Virus record (IMG/VR): IMGVR_UViG_3300017991_000122
Coordinates: 1 to 59,694 of that record
DNA from: a virus
Direction: 5' to 3' (one strand)
Length of the DNA: 59,694 nucleotides
Shown: positions 32,590 to 41,713 of the stretch, in pieces
Layout: every line of letters starts with the position of its first letter
Numbering within the stretch: the first letter of the stretch is position 1
Made by a program: the position numbers and the translations under genes
Notes under the pieces: generated by a model
The model's database searches: none
The model's input: only the letters and a program-made list of their open reading frames with translations
What the model was told of the DNA's origin: nothing

Positions 32590-34119
32590 CTACACCTCGG
32601 GCCAGCTCGTACAGTAGAAGGTCAAGGTGACTGTCTCTCCCCCGAAGGAGAGGTCGTTCCTCGTGCTCACACGGAGCTGGTGCCCCTTGCTCGACTCGAG
32701 CTCGCGCACGGTCTCGTAGGGGAAGGGGATGGGCTGCACGTCACTCGCAAAACCTCGAGAGACTCGACGGAATTCGTCCAGGTCGATGTCCCCGTTCTTC
32801 AGCGCGGTGAGATGCGCGTCGCTTGCTCCGACAGCTCGGACGACGGGGTGAGCCCCCTTGGCCTCCATGATGATCTGAAGCGAGCGCTTGTAGTGGTCGG
32901 TCTGGAGCTTCACCCTCTCGTTCTTGGTGAAGTAGGTGACCACCATGATGTCGTTCGTTCCTACCACGTCGTTCGGGTAGGGGTTCGCCACGATCTGACC
33001 GGTCCTGCCGTAGGTGGTCCCCTCGGTCGGGAAGTAGAGGTAGCCAGCGATGTGAGCCCCTACCGGCATCCCAGGTGAGCGCTGCCACGGCCCTTCGACC
33101 ACGGCGATCCACATGCCGTCCTCGGTGGGGTCGGTCTGGCTGAAGAGAGCCACCTGGTCGCCCGTCGCCACGGCGACTCCGTCGATGGTCTGCGGTCCGG
33201 AGAGGGTCACGTTGCTGTCCGCATGGAGCCGCACGGAGGGGTACTGCGGGGCGTAGTACCAAGCGAAACCCCAGATGTCGTAGTCGATTTCGGTCGTGAA
33301 GATGATCCGGTAGTCCTTGTCCTCGTCACCCACGGAGAAGTCGGCTTCGCCTGACTCGATCTTCAGGACTTGCCCCTCGTCGGGACCGAGCGCGAACTGC
33401 GACCCGCTCTCGTAGTTGTAGGAAGCCGTCACCGGTCCGGTCGGAGGACCGTTGAGGAACTTGACCTTGCCTTCCTTCCAGAGGATTTCGCAGTCGTAGC
33501 TTCCAGGGTCGTCAGGGAAGGGCCTGACGGTCTGCACGACACCCGCGTCCTTGATCTCAGCAAGATAGCCGTGCGCCGCTTCCTCGATCCACTTCTCCTC
33601 GTTGAGCACGCGCCCGGTGAGCATGTCGATCCACCACTGATTGGCAGACTCGTATAGGGTCGGGTCGGTACCATCCACAGTCAGGGTCTCGTCCGTCACC
33701 CGTACGCTGTCGAAAAACCACGAGCACCTGTCCGCGTAATTGCTCGTCGCAATGATCTCCTCGTCCCCCACTCGAGGAGAAAAAGCGACGAGTGGGACGT
33801 CGTCGTCCTGGGTGTGCTCGAGCTGCGTGATGAGGGCCCCCGTATCAGGATCAACAGGCTGGGCCAGGAGACCGGTCAGGCCGACGATCTGCGCCTCCGC
33901 ATCGTCCCGCTCGGCAACCTCGATAGACGTGCTCGAGAAGGTCGTCTGCCAGTCCGCAAAGCCGTCGTCATCCGCGTAACTGCGAACGAACATGTCCCGG
34001 TTGCCCGTGTAGATGTCTCGGGTGTCCTCGCTGTCCGCGTAGTGGTAGTGCGGCCACCCGTTGTTCTGCACGAGCGCCTTCCAAATCACGTAGGAGACCT
34101 TCAAGCGGCGTGCACTCAC
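32590..34119 (-). CDS. tail fibre protein with T-I-D-G-V domain
   Basis: A 509-residue protein from GTG 34119 (GTGA overlap with the upstream stop). Residues 1-75 are paralogous to the next protein upstream. Around residue 310 it reads NVTLSGPQTIDGVAVATGDQ followed by VALFSQTDPTEDGMWIAVVE, a domain repeated in many tail fibres (S-G-x-x-T-I-D-G-V...GD-x-V-L-V-x-x-Q-T). The rest is beta-rich. A fibre or fibre connector. Confidence 0.65.
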   Translation of the reverse strand: MSARRLKVSYVIWKALVQNNGWPHYHYADSEDTRDIYTGNRDMFVRSYADDDGFADWQTTFSSTSIEVAERDDAEAQIVGLTGLLAQPVDPDTGALITQLEHTQDDDVPLVAFSPRVGDEEIIATSNYADRCSWFFDSVRVTDETLTVDGTDPTLYESANQWWIDMLTGRVLNEEKWIEEAAHGYLAEIKDAGVVQTVRPFPDDPGSYDCEILWKEGKVKFLNGPPTGPVTASYNYESGSQFALGPDEGQVLKIESGEADFSVGDEDKDYRIIFTTEIDYDIWGFAWYYAPQYPSVRLHADSNVTLSGPQTIDGVAVATGDQVALFSQTDPTEDGMWIAVVEGPWQRSPGMPVGAHIAGYLYFPTEGTTYGRTGQIVANPYPNDVVGTNDIMVVTYFTKNERVKLQTDHYKRSLQIIMEAKGAHPVVRAVGASDAHLTALKNGDIDLDEFRRVSRGFASDVQPIPFPYETVRELESSKGHQLRVSTRNDLSFGGETVTLTFYCTSWPEV

Positions 34120-34805
34120 AACGCCCTCCAAACCACGAGACCCCTATGGAGCTTCTTGTTGTTCTGCTTGGCCTTCAACAACACCTTGAAGTGGACGTCG
34201 AACCTGGCCGGGTTGCCAGGGGGCCGGAACTGCCAACGGTTATTCTTGTACTCCGAAAGCCAGTCCAGACACATATCCCCTCCGCTACCGCTTCCCGAAC
34301 ACGTGAACCCGAAGTCCTTCTTCACCTCTTCCAGGTCTAGATCGACGACGATGATCGAATCCATCTGAACCCGTAGGTACATCTTGTAGGTACTGAGCTG
34401 CCAGAAGGCTCCATGAAGAGCTCCTTGGCTTTCCAGGGAATAAACCTCCGTCCAGTCAGTCTTGGAAATCGTCTGGTTAGGAGTCCACAGGGCAAACCTC
34501 GGGGGAGGTCCAGCCGCCATGTACACAGGCACTCCACCCGGAGCTAGAGGCGTCGGAGCGAGTCCAGCCAAACCGATGATCTTGGCGACGGCGTCGTCGT
34601 CCTTCACCACCTCCGTGGCGTCGTCCTTGAAGTTGGTCTCCCAGTCCGTATACTCGGCGCCGTTGGCCTGCGATGCGTACAGGTGGTCTCGATCCCCCGT
34701 CCACAAGTACGCTCGAGTGGGACCTCCGTCCGAGTAGTAGGTCCCCCACTCGTTGTCCTCCACGAGCTGCTTCCACACGCTGTAGCTAACATCTAGTGGA
34801 TTCAT
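34116..34805 (-). CDS. fibre-type protein, paralogue of its neighbour
   Basis: A 229-residue protein starting MNPLDVSYSVWKQLVEDNEW. Its first 80 residues align with residues 1-75 of the 509-residue fibre protein (LxVSY-x-x-WK-x-LV-x-x-N-W, then YTDWETNFKDDATEV against FADWQTTFSSTSIEV). The C-terminus ends in a basic stretch. I chose ATG 34805 (one-base overlap with the upstream stop); a GTG three bases earlier is possible. Confidence 0.65.
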   Translation of the reverse strand: MNPLDVSYSVWKQLVEDNEWGTYYSDGGPTRAYLWTGDRDHLYASQANGAEYTDWETNFKDDATEVVKDDDAVAKIIGLAGLAPTPLAPGGVPVYMAAGPPPRFALWTPNQTISKTDWTEVYSLESQGALHGAFWQLSTYKMYLRVQMDSIIVVDLDLEEVKKDFGFTCSGSGSGGDMCLDWLSEYKNNRWQFRPPGNPARFDVHFKVLLKAKQNNKKLHRGLVVWRAL

Positions 34806-35965
34806 CACAACACCCTCACAGCGAACAGGGTCGCAGTCAGGTACTTGAGCTTGACCGACGTCAGGTTGTCTTGAACGGTGACCCGTACAAGATCGTTGCT
34901 GGCCTCGCTCAGTACCAAACCTTGGAAGCTGAGGGCGGCACCGAGCACGTCCTTGGGTCCGGTGTTATTGATCAAAGGTGTCCTGCCAGGCACGCGGAGG
35001 AAGTCCTCGTTCTGGTACACGCGAAACACTTCTGTCGCGACCGAGTTTTTGATGATCTCGATTTTGATGCCGTTGGCGAGTGCGGAGTTGGGACCGAAGC
35101 TCGCACCATCGAAGCTGAAGTCATCCGCCGTGAAAGTGAGAAGCAGTTCTCGAATGGACCAGATCTCGTCGGTGATGGTCGGACCCACCTCGAACGGCAC
35201 GGGGGTGACGGACCCGTTCACCAACAGATCCTCGGAACCGCCATTCTCACAGAACACCAGGACGAAGGCGCTAGGGTCGGACGGAATGTCGGACCCGACC
35301 GTCGTGACCTTCAAGTTGCCCGAAACGTCCGCTTGAATCGGGTAGAAGTCTTGAATGGTCGAACCTTCGCGCTGCGCAATGATGACGCTCTTGACGAGCT
35401 GCGCAGAGCGATCGTCCTTCACGACGTTCTCGACCCGGTGAATCGACGTGAGGATGTTGTCCCGGTGCAGAATGGTCTGGATGCGAAGCTCGGTGGTGGT
35501 GGTGCCGCCGTTTTTGTAGTTCACCCGGAAGTACTGGGCACACACCGGGAACTGAAAGCGCCTCGTCGGGGAAGAGCTCGCGTCCAAGTTGAACTTGTAC
35601 TGATCGTCCCAGTTAGTACCGTCCGTGCTCCACTCAAAAACCATCCCGTCTGCGTCGCTGTCTTGATCCGAGTGGATCGTGACTGCGACTGAAGCGTACT
35701 GGGAAACGTCAGTGCCTGGAGAGGGGGCAAAACTGGCACCAGGAGCAAGCTGCGCAACGGAGCTGTTGTTCGAATCGATCAGGTTGGCTAGCCCTCCGCT
35801 GACCGCGACCAACGACTCTTCTGTGGCGGGGTTGATGAACGCTCCATCCGAAGCGCGAGCAACCTTGGTCGAAGCCTGAAGCCTGTAGACGGTCCCGTCT
35901 TGAACAACAGCTACCGGGTTGGTCCCGGTCGCATCGTACAGGATTGTTGCTGGAGACTTCGCCAT
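34805..35965 (-). CDS. tail/baseplate structural protein, beta-rich
   Basis: A 386-residue protein starting MAKSPATILYDATGTNPVAV. The opening ATILYDATGTNPVAVVQDGT is typical of phage proteins with a beta-domain that presents sandwich modules; VFEWSTDGTNWDDQYKFNLD is a discoidin- or fibronectin-like strand pair. No cysteine clusters or catalytic motif. Probably part of the fibre or baseplate periphery. Confidence 0.6.
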   Translation of the reverse strand: MAKSPATILYDATGTNPVAVVQDGTVYRLQASTKVARASDGAFINPATEESLVAVSGGLANLIDSNNSSVAQLAPGASFAPSPGTDVSQYASVAVTIHSDQDSDADGMVFEWSTDGTNWDDQYKFNLDASSSPTRRFQFPVCAQYFRVNYKNGGTTTTELRIQTILHRDNILTSIHRVENVVKDDRSAQLVKSVIIAQREGSTIQDFYPIQADVSGNLKVTTVGSDIPSDPSAFVLVFCENGGSEDLLVNGSVTPVPFEVGPTITDEIWSIRELLLTFTADDFSFDGASFGPNSALANGIKIEIIKNSVATEVFRVYQNEDFLRVPGRTPLINNTGPKDVLGAALSFQGLVLSEASNDLVRVTVQDNLTSVKLKYLTATLFAVRVL

Positions 35966-36447
35966 CAGGCTATCGTCCTGTTGCGTGAGGTTTCGAAGAT
36001 GCCACTATAGCTGATCGTGTCAGTGACGGTGGCTAGCACAGTGCCGTCGGTGTCGTAGACCTTCCACACTTCCTGCGTGATGTTCACACCGGTCCACGCG
36101 GTGTCCAACGAGACGATCTTCTTGAGCTTGCTCGAGCTCTCCCACCAAATCTCGGAAGTCGGAAACGGCCCGGTAGGCGTCGTCTCCTTGTAGCACCCGC
36201 TCGGAAAACCTTCCGCAGGGCCGTCGTCGATGAAGTGGATGAGCTGCCGCAGCACCTTGTGCTGGGCTTCGGTGATGCCCCCGCCCCCGGTTCGAGGGTC
36301 GAACTCCCCGGCCGAGTCGCACATGCTGAAGCGTCCGGACTTGAACCGGAAGTGCCCAGGCGCACCAGCGAACCCGTCAGGCGACTCCTCTAGGTTGACG
36401 CCTTCTTCGTCACTTACGCCCGGTCTTCTGTCCGGTGTCTGGGGCAT
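35965..36447 (-). CDS. hypothetical structural protein
   Basis: A 160-residue protein. AAGGGAAAG precedes ATG 36447, which lies inside the end of the upstream gene (38-base overlap). GITEAQHKVLRQLIHFIDDG then SEIWWESSSKLKKIVSLDTA and VWKVYDTDGTVLATVTDTIS resemble a small phage module of unknown function often seen beside fibres. Role by position only. Confidence 0.6.
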   Translation of the reverse strand: MPQTPDRRPGVSDEEGVNLEESPDGFAGAPGHFRFKSGRFSMCDSAGEFDPRTGGGGITEAQHKVLRQLIHFIDDGPAEGFPSGCYKETTPTGPFPTSEIWWESSSKLKKIVSLDTAWTGVNITQEVWKVYDTDGTVLATVTDTISYSGIFETSRNRTIA

Positions 36448-37021
36448 TCTTTCCCTTCTTCACGGGCTTCTGGGCCTTCGAAGAGGGTACCACAGCCTCG
36501 GCCTGACGTCGGGCCTTCAGAGGCACCTTGGGGGCCGTGCCTGGCTCCCTAGGTTTCCCCGACTCCTCGGCCTCGGGCTTGTCGGCTTCGGCCTCCCCGT
36601 CCTTCACGGCTGCCGCGAGTTGCGCCTCACGTTCGCGGTGCACCTTCGACTTCGCGAGCTCGATCTCCTTGAGCTTCTGCATGTTGCCGACCACGAGCTC
36701 GAAGGCTTGCACCTTGCCCTGCGCGATGAGTCGGTGGTTCTCGGCAGAGGCGACCCCCGAGTCCACGACCCCGGTGGCCCGCTGCAAGTACTTCTTGATC
36801 GCCTTCGCCACCTCGAGCGGACCGTCGAGGTTGGAGAACTCGCCCGCGTCCATGTCCTTGTCCACATGGTTGCCGAGAGCCGCGACCTGTTTGGACGCGA
36901 GCGCGAGAGCGAGCTTTGCCCCCTCGTGCCGCGACATCTCCGTCTTCGCCGCCTCGAGCATGTCGTCGGTCTTGCAACCGATCTCATGCACGACGGCGGC
37001 CTTCAACTCGCCCTTGTCCAT
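36410..37021 (-). CDS. hypothetical helical protein with basic tail
   Basis: A 203-residue protein starting MDKGELKAAVVHEIGCKTDD. It is helical through residue 140 (EFSNLDGPLEVAKAIKKYLQ, EIELAKSKVHREREAQLAAA), then a proline- and lysine-rich disordered tail (SKAQKPVKKGKNAPDTGQKT). It could be a fibre chaperone or a virion protein. No family recognised. Confidence 0.6.
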   Translation of the reverse strand: MDKGELKAAVVHEIGCKTDDMLEAAKTEMSRHEGAKLALALASKQVAALGNHVDKDMDAGEFSNLDGPLEVAKAIKKYLQRATGVVDSGVASAENHRLIAQGKVQAFELVVGNMQKLKEIELAKSKVHREREAQLAAAVKDGEAEADKPEAEESGKPREPGTAPKVPLKARRQAEAVVPSSKAQKPVKKGKNAPDTGQKTGRK

Positions 37022-37045
37022 GGAAAACTCCTGCTATGTCAGGGA

Positions 37046-38623
37046 TCAGCTATAGGGAATGACGCAAAGAACGTCATTGGTCTTGATGGTGAACTCGAAC
37101 TTAAGCTGGCCGAGCGCCAACGAAGTTCCGGGGTAGTAGTCGTTGTTGGCCGCAGCGTCCGCGCCGGGCCGCATGAGCTCACCGTTCACGAAGACGTCGT
37201 AGTCCGTGAGGAACGTTCCGCCGCTCATGTCCGGAAGCTGGGCGTCCAGGTTGGCGCCACCGCCCGTGCCGCCGACGTCGGTGTCCTTCACCGTCGTGCT
37301 CGTGCAATTTGCGTAGACCTTGGTTCCTCGAGCTCCGTGGTTGTACGCCTGCACGAGAGCGTTGAGCAGCGAGACCTCGCCGAAGGCCGTCTCGTAGGCG
37401 TCCCACTCGGCCGAACTGTCAGCAAGGACGAGGTCGGTCGCGTAACCGGAGCCAGCTTGGTACTGGTCGGTGAAGACCAGGTAGGCCCCCGCGTCCAGCT
37501 TGAGGTCGGCGCTCGTCGAGGTGAGCGTGAGAGCTCCCGCCGAAGTGATGGCGCCCGCCGCCGTCACGCCGACGTCGATGGCCGTGCCACCGGAGTCCAT
37601 CGTGACGCCTTGAAGGAAGTCGTTCACGGCCGCGTCGACATCGAACTCATCGACGTCGCTGGTGATGTTCACCTGGCTCGTACCGCCAGCGGAGCCTTCG
37701 ATGATCTGAAAGAGAGATGCCTCGAGGTCGTCCCGAATCTCCCAGATGAGCCCAGCACCCTCGAGGTCGAGAGTCGCATTCGTGGTCAGGTCGACCGGCG
37801 TGGTGCCCTGACCGTTGTAGGCGACCTGACGAGTGACAACCGCCGAACCAGGGGTGTCCAGCACGGCGCCCCGGAGGAAGTCCTGCTCGTTCAAGTCGTC
37901 AAGTCCGACACGTTCTGCCGAGCAGTAGTTGATCGTCTTGCCGTTCATGTCGGCAGCGGCAACAAGCTGGAGTCCGTCACCGGTTGCGTTGACCACGACG
38001 AAGGAGATCTGCGCACGGTTCGGGGTCGAGCCCGTCATGGTGCTGCCGTCCGTCGTCGACTCCGACTGAAGCAAACCCCACACCCGCTTGCCCGTAGAGT
38101 CCAAGACGGGGTCGCGCGTCGTCCCATCCACAATCTCGACCATGTTCTTCGGAGCGATGGCGTTCGTGCCGACCACCACATCCGTCGCAGAGAACGTGCC
38201 GAAAGTAGTAGCGGATGCCACCACGGTGCCCAGCGTGGTGACGGCACCGATGGCCGCAGTCGTGTTCGCCGGGAGCTCACCGAGCGCCAGGATGACACCT
38301 TGAACCGAACCCAACGGCCCCACATCCGTCAGGTTGCAAGCCGCCCGCAGTACGCGCTTGCGCTCGAGGTCGTGGAGGTCTTGGTTCAGGCCGTCGACCG
38401 CACGCTGCGCGCCGCCTTCGAACGTCGAAGGAGTCGCGATGGTGTCGTACCAGTTGCCCGTCTGTAGCTTCAGCAGAAGGTGAGTCATCGACCTCAAGTT
38501 GTTGAGGTCGTCCTCGATGTTGACGGGGTTGGTCTCGTAGTTCGCGAGACTCGGAGCAACGTTGTCGGTGTACGCGTCCGACTTCCGAATCTGCGTATCC
38601 TGGCGGATGAAGGTGCGGGCCAT
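37046..38623 (-). CDS. tail fibre protein
   Basis: A 525-residue protein starting MARTFIRQDTQIRKSDAYTD. After a helical attachment segment (about 1-95) it is threonine-, glycine- and alanine-rich with regular strands (TTAAIGAVTTLGTVVASATT, ATNATLDLEGAGLIW-like runs), ending in a domain with YDVFVNGELMRPGADAA and LKFEFTIKTNDVLCV. That last part is a common receptor-tip fold in phage fibres. GGAGGT precedes ATG 38623, with a promoter candidate at 38651-38679. Confidence 0.65.
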   Translation of the reverse strand: MARTFIRQDTQIRKSDAYTDNVAPSLANYETNPVNIEDDLNNLRSMTHLLLKLQTGNWYDTIATPSTFEGGAQRAVDGLNQDLHDLERKRVLRAACNLTDVGPLGSVQGVILALGELPANTTAAIGAVTTLGTVVASATTFGTFSATDVVVGTNAIAPKNMVEIVDGTTRDPVLDSTGKRVWGLLQSESTTDGSTMTGSTPNRAQISFVVVNATGDGLQLVAAADMNGKTINYCSAERVGLDDLNEQDFLRGAVLDTPGSAVVTRQVAYNGQGTTPVDLTTNATLDLEGAGLIWEIRDDLEASLFQIIEGSAGGTSQVNITSDVDEFDVDAAVNDFLQGVTMDSGGTAIDVGVTAAGAITSAGALTLTSTSADLKLDAGAYLVFTDQYQAGSGYATDLVLADSSAEWDAYETAFGEVSLLNALVQAYNHGARGTKVYANCTSTTVKDTDVGGTGGGANLDAQLPDMSGGTFLTDYDVFVNGELMRPGADAAANNDYYPGTSLALGQLKFEFTIKTNDVLCVIPYS

Positions 38624-38650
38624 CTGTTCTACCTCCTGGGGGTTATGTCC

Positions 38651-38679
38651 AGCTTACAGCCGCGCGGCCGTTCCTTCAA
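38651..38679 (-). promoter_or_regulatory. promoter candidate P10
   Basis: -35 TTGAAG (38674-38679), 17-base spacer, -10 TAAGCT (38651-38656), in the gap between the baseplate J-like gene and the fibre gene starting at 38623. Confidence 0.45.
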
Positions 38680-40910
38680 CCCAACGTGTCGATGAGAACA
38701 GTGTGTGCCTCGGGCGTAACCGTGATGGAGCCCGGCGTCTTCGTGATGACCTCGCGCGTCTCGATGATGAGGTTGCCGTCCGTGTCGAGTTTGTCAGTCT
38801 GAACCGTCGATGTGAGAGCCGTGGTGTAGCCGTCGATCGTCACGTTCACGAAGCCTACACCTTCGACAGCACCGATGGGTTTGGACAGGTCGGATACGTA
38901 CAGGGAGATGCCGAAAAGCCTGTCCTTGAGCACACCGTCGATGACCGCCTCGACCGCGACTCGGGTCTTTTCCAGGGAGTAGCCAGCCAAGATGCCGATG
39001 CGCACAGTCACCCAGGGGTAGACCAGGAAGCTCTCGCCCGACACTACGGAAACGGTCTGAGTCACTTCCTTGCGAGCGTCGAGGTAGTCCTGAAGAGCTC
39101 CGACCAACCCGTTCGAAGGGCCCGTGTAGAAGCCTGCCGAGTCCTTCACCAGGATGGGGACCGACACCAGGTTCGCCTTGCAGTCGGCCGACAAGATCTT
39201 GTCCACGTGCGCTTCGATTTCCTCGAGCGCGTTCGCGATGACCGCCGCCGAGTTGCCGGTCAGGGAAGGGTCGAGCGTGTCGGCTGCTCCCTCGAGCGTG
39301 ACTCGGTACGAGAGGTAGAGGCCCGTGCTGTCGGCCGGCGTCGTCGCGTCGTAGGCACCGATGAGCGCCACGACGTTGGCTCGAGCATCCTCGATGGCCT
39401 TGAGGTTGGAGTCCGAACCGTCGAGCCGCAGAGCCGTCGTCGAGGTACCGATCTTGTCGACCTCGTCCTTGATGACCCCGCCCGCCGCGACCTGCGTGTC
39501 GGCCGCGCTTCGGATGAGCGCGGTCTTCGACTTGATCGAGTCGAGGTACGCGATGAGGGTGGCCGCGTCGCCCGACGTGAGCTGACTGGGAGAAGCCGTG
39601 GGGAAGCCGTTGATGTCCGCAGCAGCAGCGTTCGCCTCGGAGTCCACGTCGAGAGTCAGGTTCCGGTTGCCTCGGATGCCGGTGATGACCGCGTCCGCGT
39701 TCGACGAGATAGAGGAAACGTTCGTCCCCACCTCTCCGAGCTGCGTGGAGATGTCGTCGGTGTCGTCCAGCATCTGCTCGAGCGTGTGGTCCGTGTCCGA
39801 AGCGTTCGTCGCGATCTCGCTCCGGATGGTGGCTACCGGAGTCTCGAGAGACGACTCGACGAGAAGAAGGAGAGCCTTGAGCGTCAGGTCGTTCTCGGCC
39901 GAGCGGGGCGAGAGTGCCTGCGCAACCGACACCCGACCGTACAGAGGGTCGGCGAAAGAGCCCGCGAGCGCCTCGTAGTCCGGACGGGTGATTGCCACGC
40001 GCCGACTGTTGAAAACTCTCCCCGCGAAGGACTTCGCTCGATCCACGGCCTCGAGGTTGTCGCCGCCGCGCGTCTTGTTCGGCTGCTCGATGGTCAGGCT
40101 GATTGACGTCCCCGAGATGACGAGCTCGGTCGTCACCTCCTCGATGGTGCCTGCCGTCACGTTGCCGAGCTGGCCGGCGCACACGACGTAGGTGACCGTG
40201 ATGGAGGCGTTCGTCGCCGGGATGTTGCCCGCCACGGAGTCGCCGAAGCGGACCGTCGCCGGGTCGTCGTTGTACCCCACCTCGAACTGGTCGGTCTGCT
40301 CGAAGTCGATGAAGTCGACTTCCTCCCAGTCAGCACCGTCGACCACCACTTCGACCGACCCCGCCGCCACGTACCGGTCGTCCGGCACCCGGCGAAGTTC
40401 GAACACCTGGTTGGCAGAACCATCCGAAGTGAACGTCTCGACGATCGTCTCACCTTCGTAGATGGGGACCTGCTTGATGGTGCCGGCCGTCTGCTCAGCG
40501 GGGCTCCACGTGACCTCCTTGCCAACCTCAAAGATCAAGTCGTTCGGCCCGTTGAACTGGAAGCCCTGCACAAGAGGGATGCTGAATGCCTGGGGGTTGT
40601 CGATAGAGATGTTCAGGTCCGTGCTCGAGGAGACAGCGCCTCCCATCTTGTAGCCGAGCTGGCGGGAGATCCTCGCGACCGCACGGCGCGTCCGAGCCGT
40701 GGACAGGTAGACCTCCGTCGCACGCCGGTCCAGGTAGAAGCTCAAGGTGTCCAGGCCGAAGGCGATGATGTCCAGAAGCATCATGCCCAGGGAGGCGAGC
40801 GCGAAGTCGTTGTAGTCGGCAGCAAACTTGATCTGAAGCCGTGCCCGCAGGTCGTCCACGTGCGTGTCGAAGTCGAACCCTGCGTACCGAACACGATTGA
40901 TCGAAGACAT
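38676..40910 (-). CDS. baseplate wedge protein (gpJ / T4 gp6-like)
   Basis: A 744-residue protein. Residues 1-230 follow the baseplate J family: FALASLGMMLLDIIAFGLDT, an early helical domain, then VRFGDSVAGNIPATNASITV, the G-D-G/S-x-x-G-x-x-P loop shared by gpJ and gp6. A long alanine-rich helical insertion (about 380-520) precedes the C-terminal beta domain (TQTVSVVSGESFLVYPWVTV). gp6-like proteins form the wedge ring of contractile baseplates. It sits directly next to the gp25-like gene, as in other myoviruses. Confidence 0.85.
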   Translation of the reverse strand: MSSINRVRYAGFDFDTHVDDLRARLQIKFAADYNDFALASLGMMLLDIIAFGLDTLSFYLDRRATEVYLSTARTRRAVARISRQLGYKMGGAVSSSTDLNISIDNPQAFSIPLVQGFQFNGPNDLIFEVGKEVTWSPAEQTAGTIKQVPIYEGETIVETFTSDGSANQVFELRRVPDDRYVAAGSVEVVVDGADWEEVDFIDFEQTDQFEVGYNDDPATVRFGDSVAGNIPATNASITVTYVVCAGQLGNVTAGTIEEVTTELVISGTSISLTIEQPNKTRGGDNLEAVDRAKSFAGRVFNSRRVAITRPDYEALAGSFADPLYGRVSVAQALSPRSAENDLTLKALLLLVESSLETPVATIRSEIATNASDTDHTLEQMLDDTDDISTQLGEVGTNVSSISSNADAVITGIRGNRNLTLDVDSEANAAAADINGFPTASPSQLTSGDAATLIAYLDSIKSKTALIRSAADTQVAAGGVIKDEVDKIGTSTTALRLDGSDSNLKAIEDARANVVALIGAYDATTPADSTGLYLSYRVTLEGAADTLDPSLTGNSAAVIANALEEIEAHVDKILSADCKANLVSVPILVKDSAGFYTGPSNGLVGALQDYLDARKEVTQTVSVVSGESFLVYPWVTVRIGILAGYSLEKTRVAVEAVIDGVLKDRLFGISLYVSDLSKPIGAVEGVGFVNVTIDGYTTALTSTVQTDKLDTDGNLIIETREVITKTPGSITVTPEAHTVLIDTLG

Positions 40911-40917
40911 GAATCAC

Positions 40918-41328
40918 CTACGGGGTGGGAGCGGGACCTTGCTGAGTGCCTACGACGAGCGCCGTGGACTCCGCTGTCTGCGTCGCCGGGATGACGTAGT
41001 GCATGGTGATGATAACAGAAGAGTCCTGCTCGTCATGGTCTCTCCGACTGACGTTCACCTTGCGCACGACCACGCGCGGCTCGTTCTTGCCCACAGTGCT
41101 CGAGACGGTGTTCCGGATGAGCGTCGAGAGCAAATCGTTGTTCGTCTCGAACACGTAGCTGAAGGCGTCGGAACCGAGCTCGGGGCGCATGACCCGCTCG
41201 CCTCGAGAAGTGAGGATGAGCTGAATCAAGTCATCACGTATGAGCTCGTTGTCGGTCGCCTGCCGAGGAAGCGAACCGGTGCCCTTCTGGAAGGGGAACT
41301 TGAGACCGCGAAAGAGGTTGGTTGTCAT
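40918..41328 (-). CDS. baseplate wedge protein gp25-like
   Basis: A 136-residue protein of the gpW/gp25 family. LIRDDLIQLILTSRGERVMR and PELGSDAFSYVFETNNDLLS are its signature (I-x-x-x-I-x-x-x-L-x-T-x-x-G-E-R-x-M-x-P-x-x-G). These small proteins start sheath polymerisation on the baseplate. AGGAG precedes ATG 41328. The last 15 residues are disordered. Confidence 0.85.
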   Translation of the reverse strand: MTTNLFRGLKFPFQKGTGSLPRQATDNELIRDDLIQLILTSRGERVMRPELGSDAFSYVFETNNDLLSTLIRNTVSSTVGKNEPRVVVRKVNVSRRDHDEQDSSVIITMHYVIPATQTAESTALVVGTQQGPAPTP

Positions 41329-41338
41329 GGCTTCACTC

Positions 41339-41707
41339 CTACGCGATTAGGTCCAGAGGACAAGGTGGCAAAGAGGGTAGCGCCGGAAGGCTCGGCAGGG
41401 CAGGCAGACCCGGTAGGCCCGGAAGTCCGGGCAGGGAGAGGGACGGAAATGGTATCGACGGGAACGGGATGTCGATCGTCGGAAGTGAGGGGAGCTTCGG
41501 CAACGAAGGTAATGCTGGCAACCCAGGGAGTCCCGGCAGGCCGGGCAGAGAAATAGAGGGGAAAGGGATTGACGGGAACGGGATGTCGATAGTGGGCAGG
41601 CTCGGGAGTTTGGGAAGTGAGGGGAGCGCAGGCAGCCCTGGAAGGCCAGGCAACCCAGGCAACGCGATCGTCGGAGGGAAGGGTGGAAGCTGACAGAGTG
41701 ATGCCAT
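41339..41707 (-). CDS. proline-leucine repeat protein
   Basis: A 122-residue protein starting MASLCQLPPFPPTIALPGLP. It is made almost entirely of LPGLP/LPALP/LPSLP tripeptide-type repeats. A unit of about 35 residues (LPGLPGLPGLPALPSLPKLP, then SLPTIDIPFPSIPFPS) is present in two near-identical copies followed by a partial third. It probably forms a rigid extended polyproline-type rod. It lies between the spike gene and the gp25 gene, so I infer a tail-tip or baseplate component. The complementary strand reads as a collagen-like GxP ORF, which I treat as the shadow. Confidence 0.65.
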   Translation of the reverse strand: MASLCQLPPFPPTIALPGLPGLPGLPALPSLPKLPSLPTIDIPFPSIPFPSISLPGLPGLPGLPALPSLPKLPSLPTIDIPFPSIPFPSLSLPGLPGLPGLPALPSLPALPSLPPCPLDLIA

Positions 41708-41713
41708 CGGAAG

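Noticed and set aside
41322-41693. A collagen-like (GxP-rich) protein on the plus strand
   Set aside because: It is the complement of the proline-leucine repeat gene, is alone on the plus strand in a minus-strand module and has no ribosome site. The minus frame sits in register with its operon neighbours.
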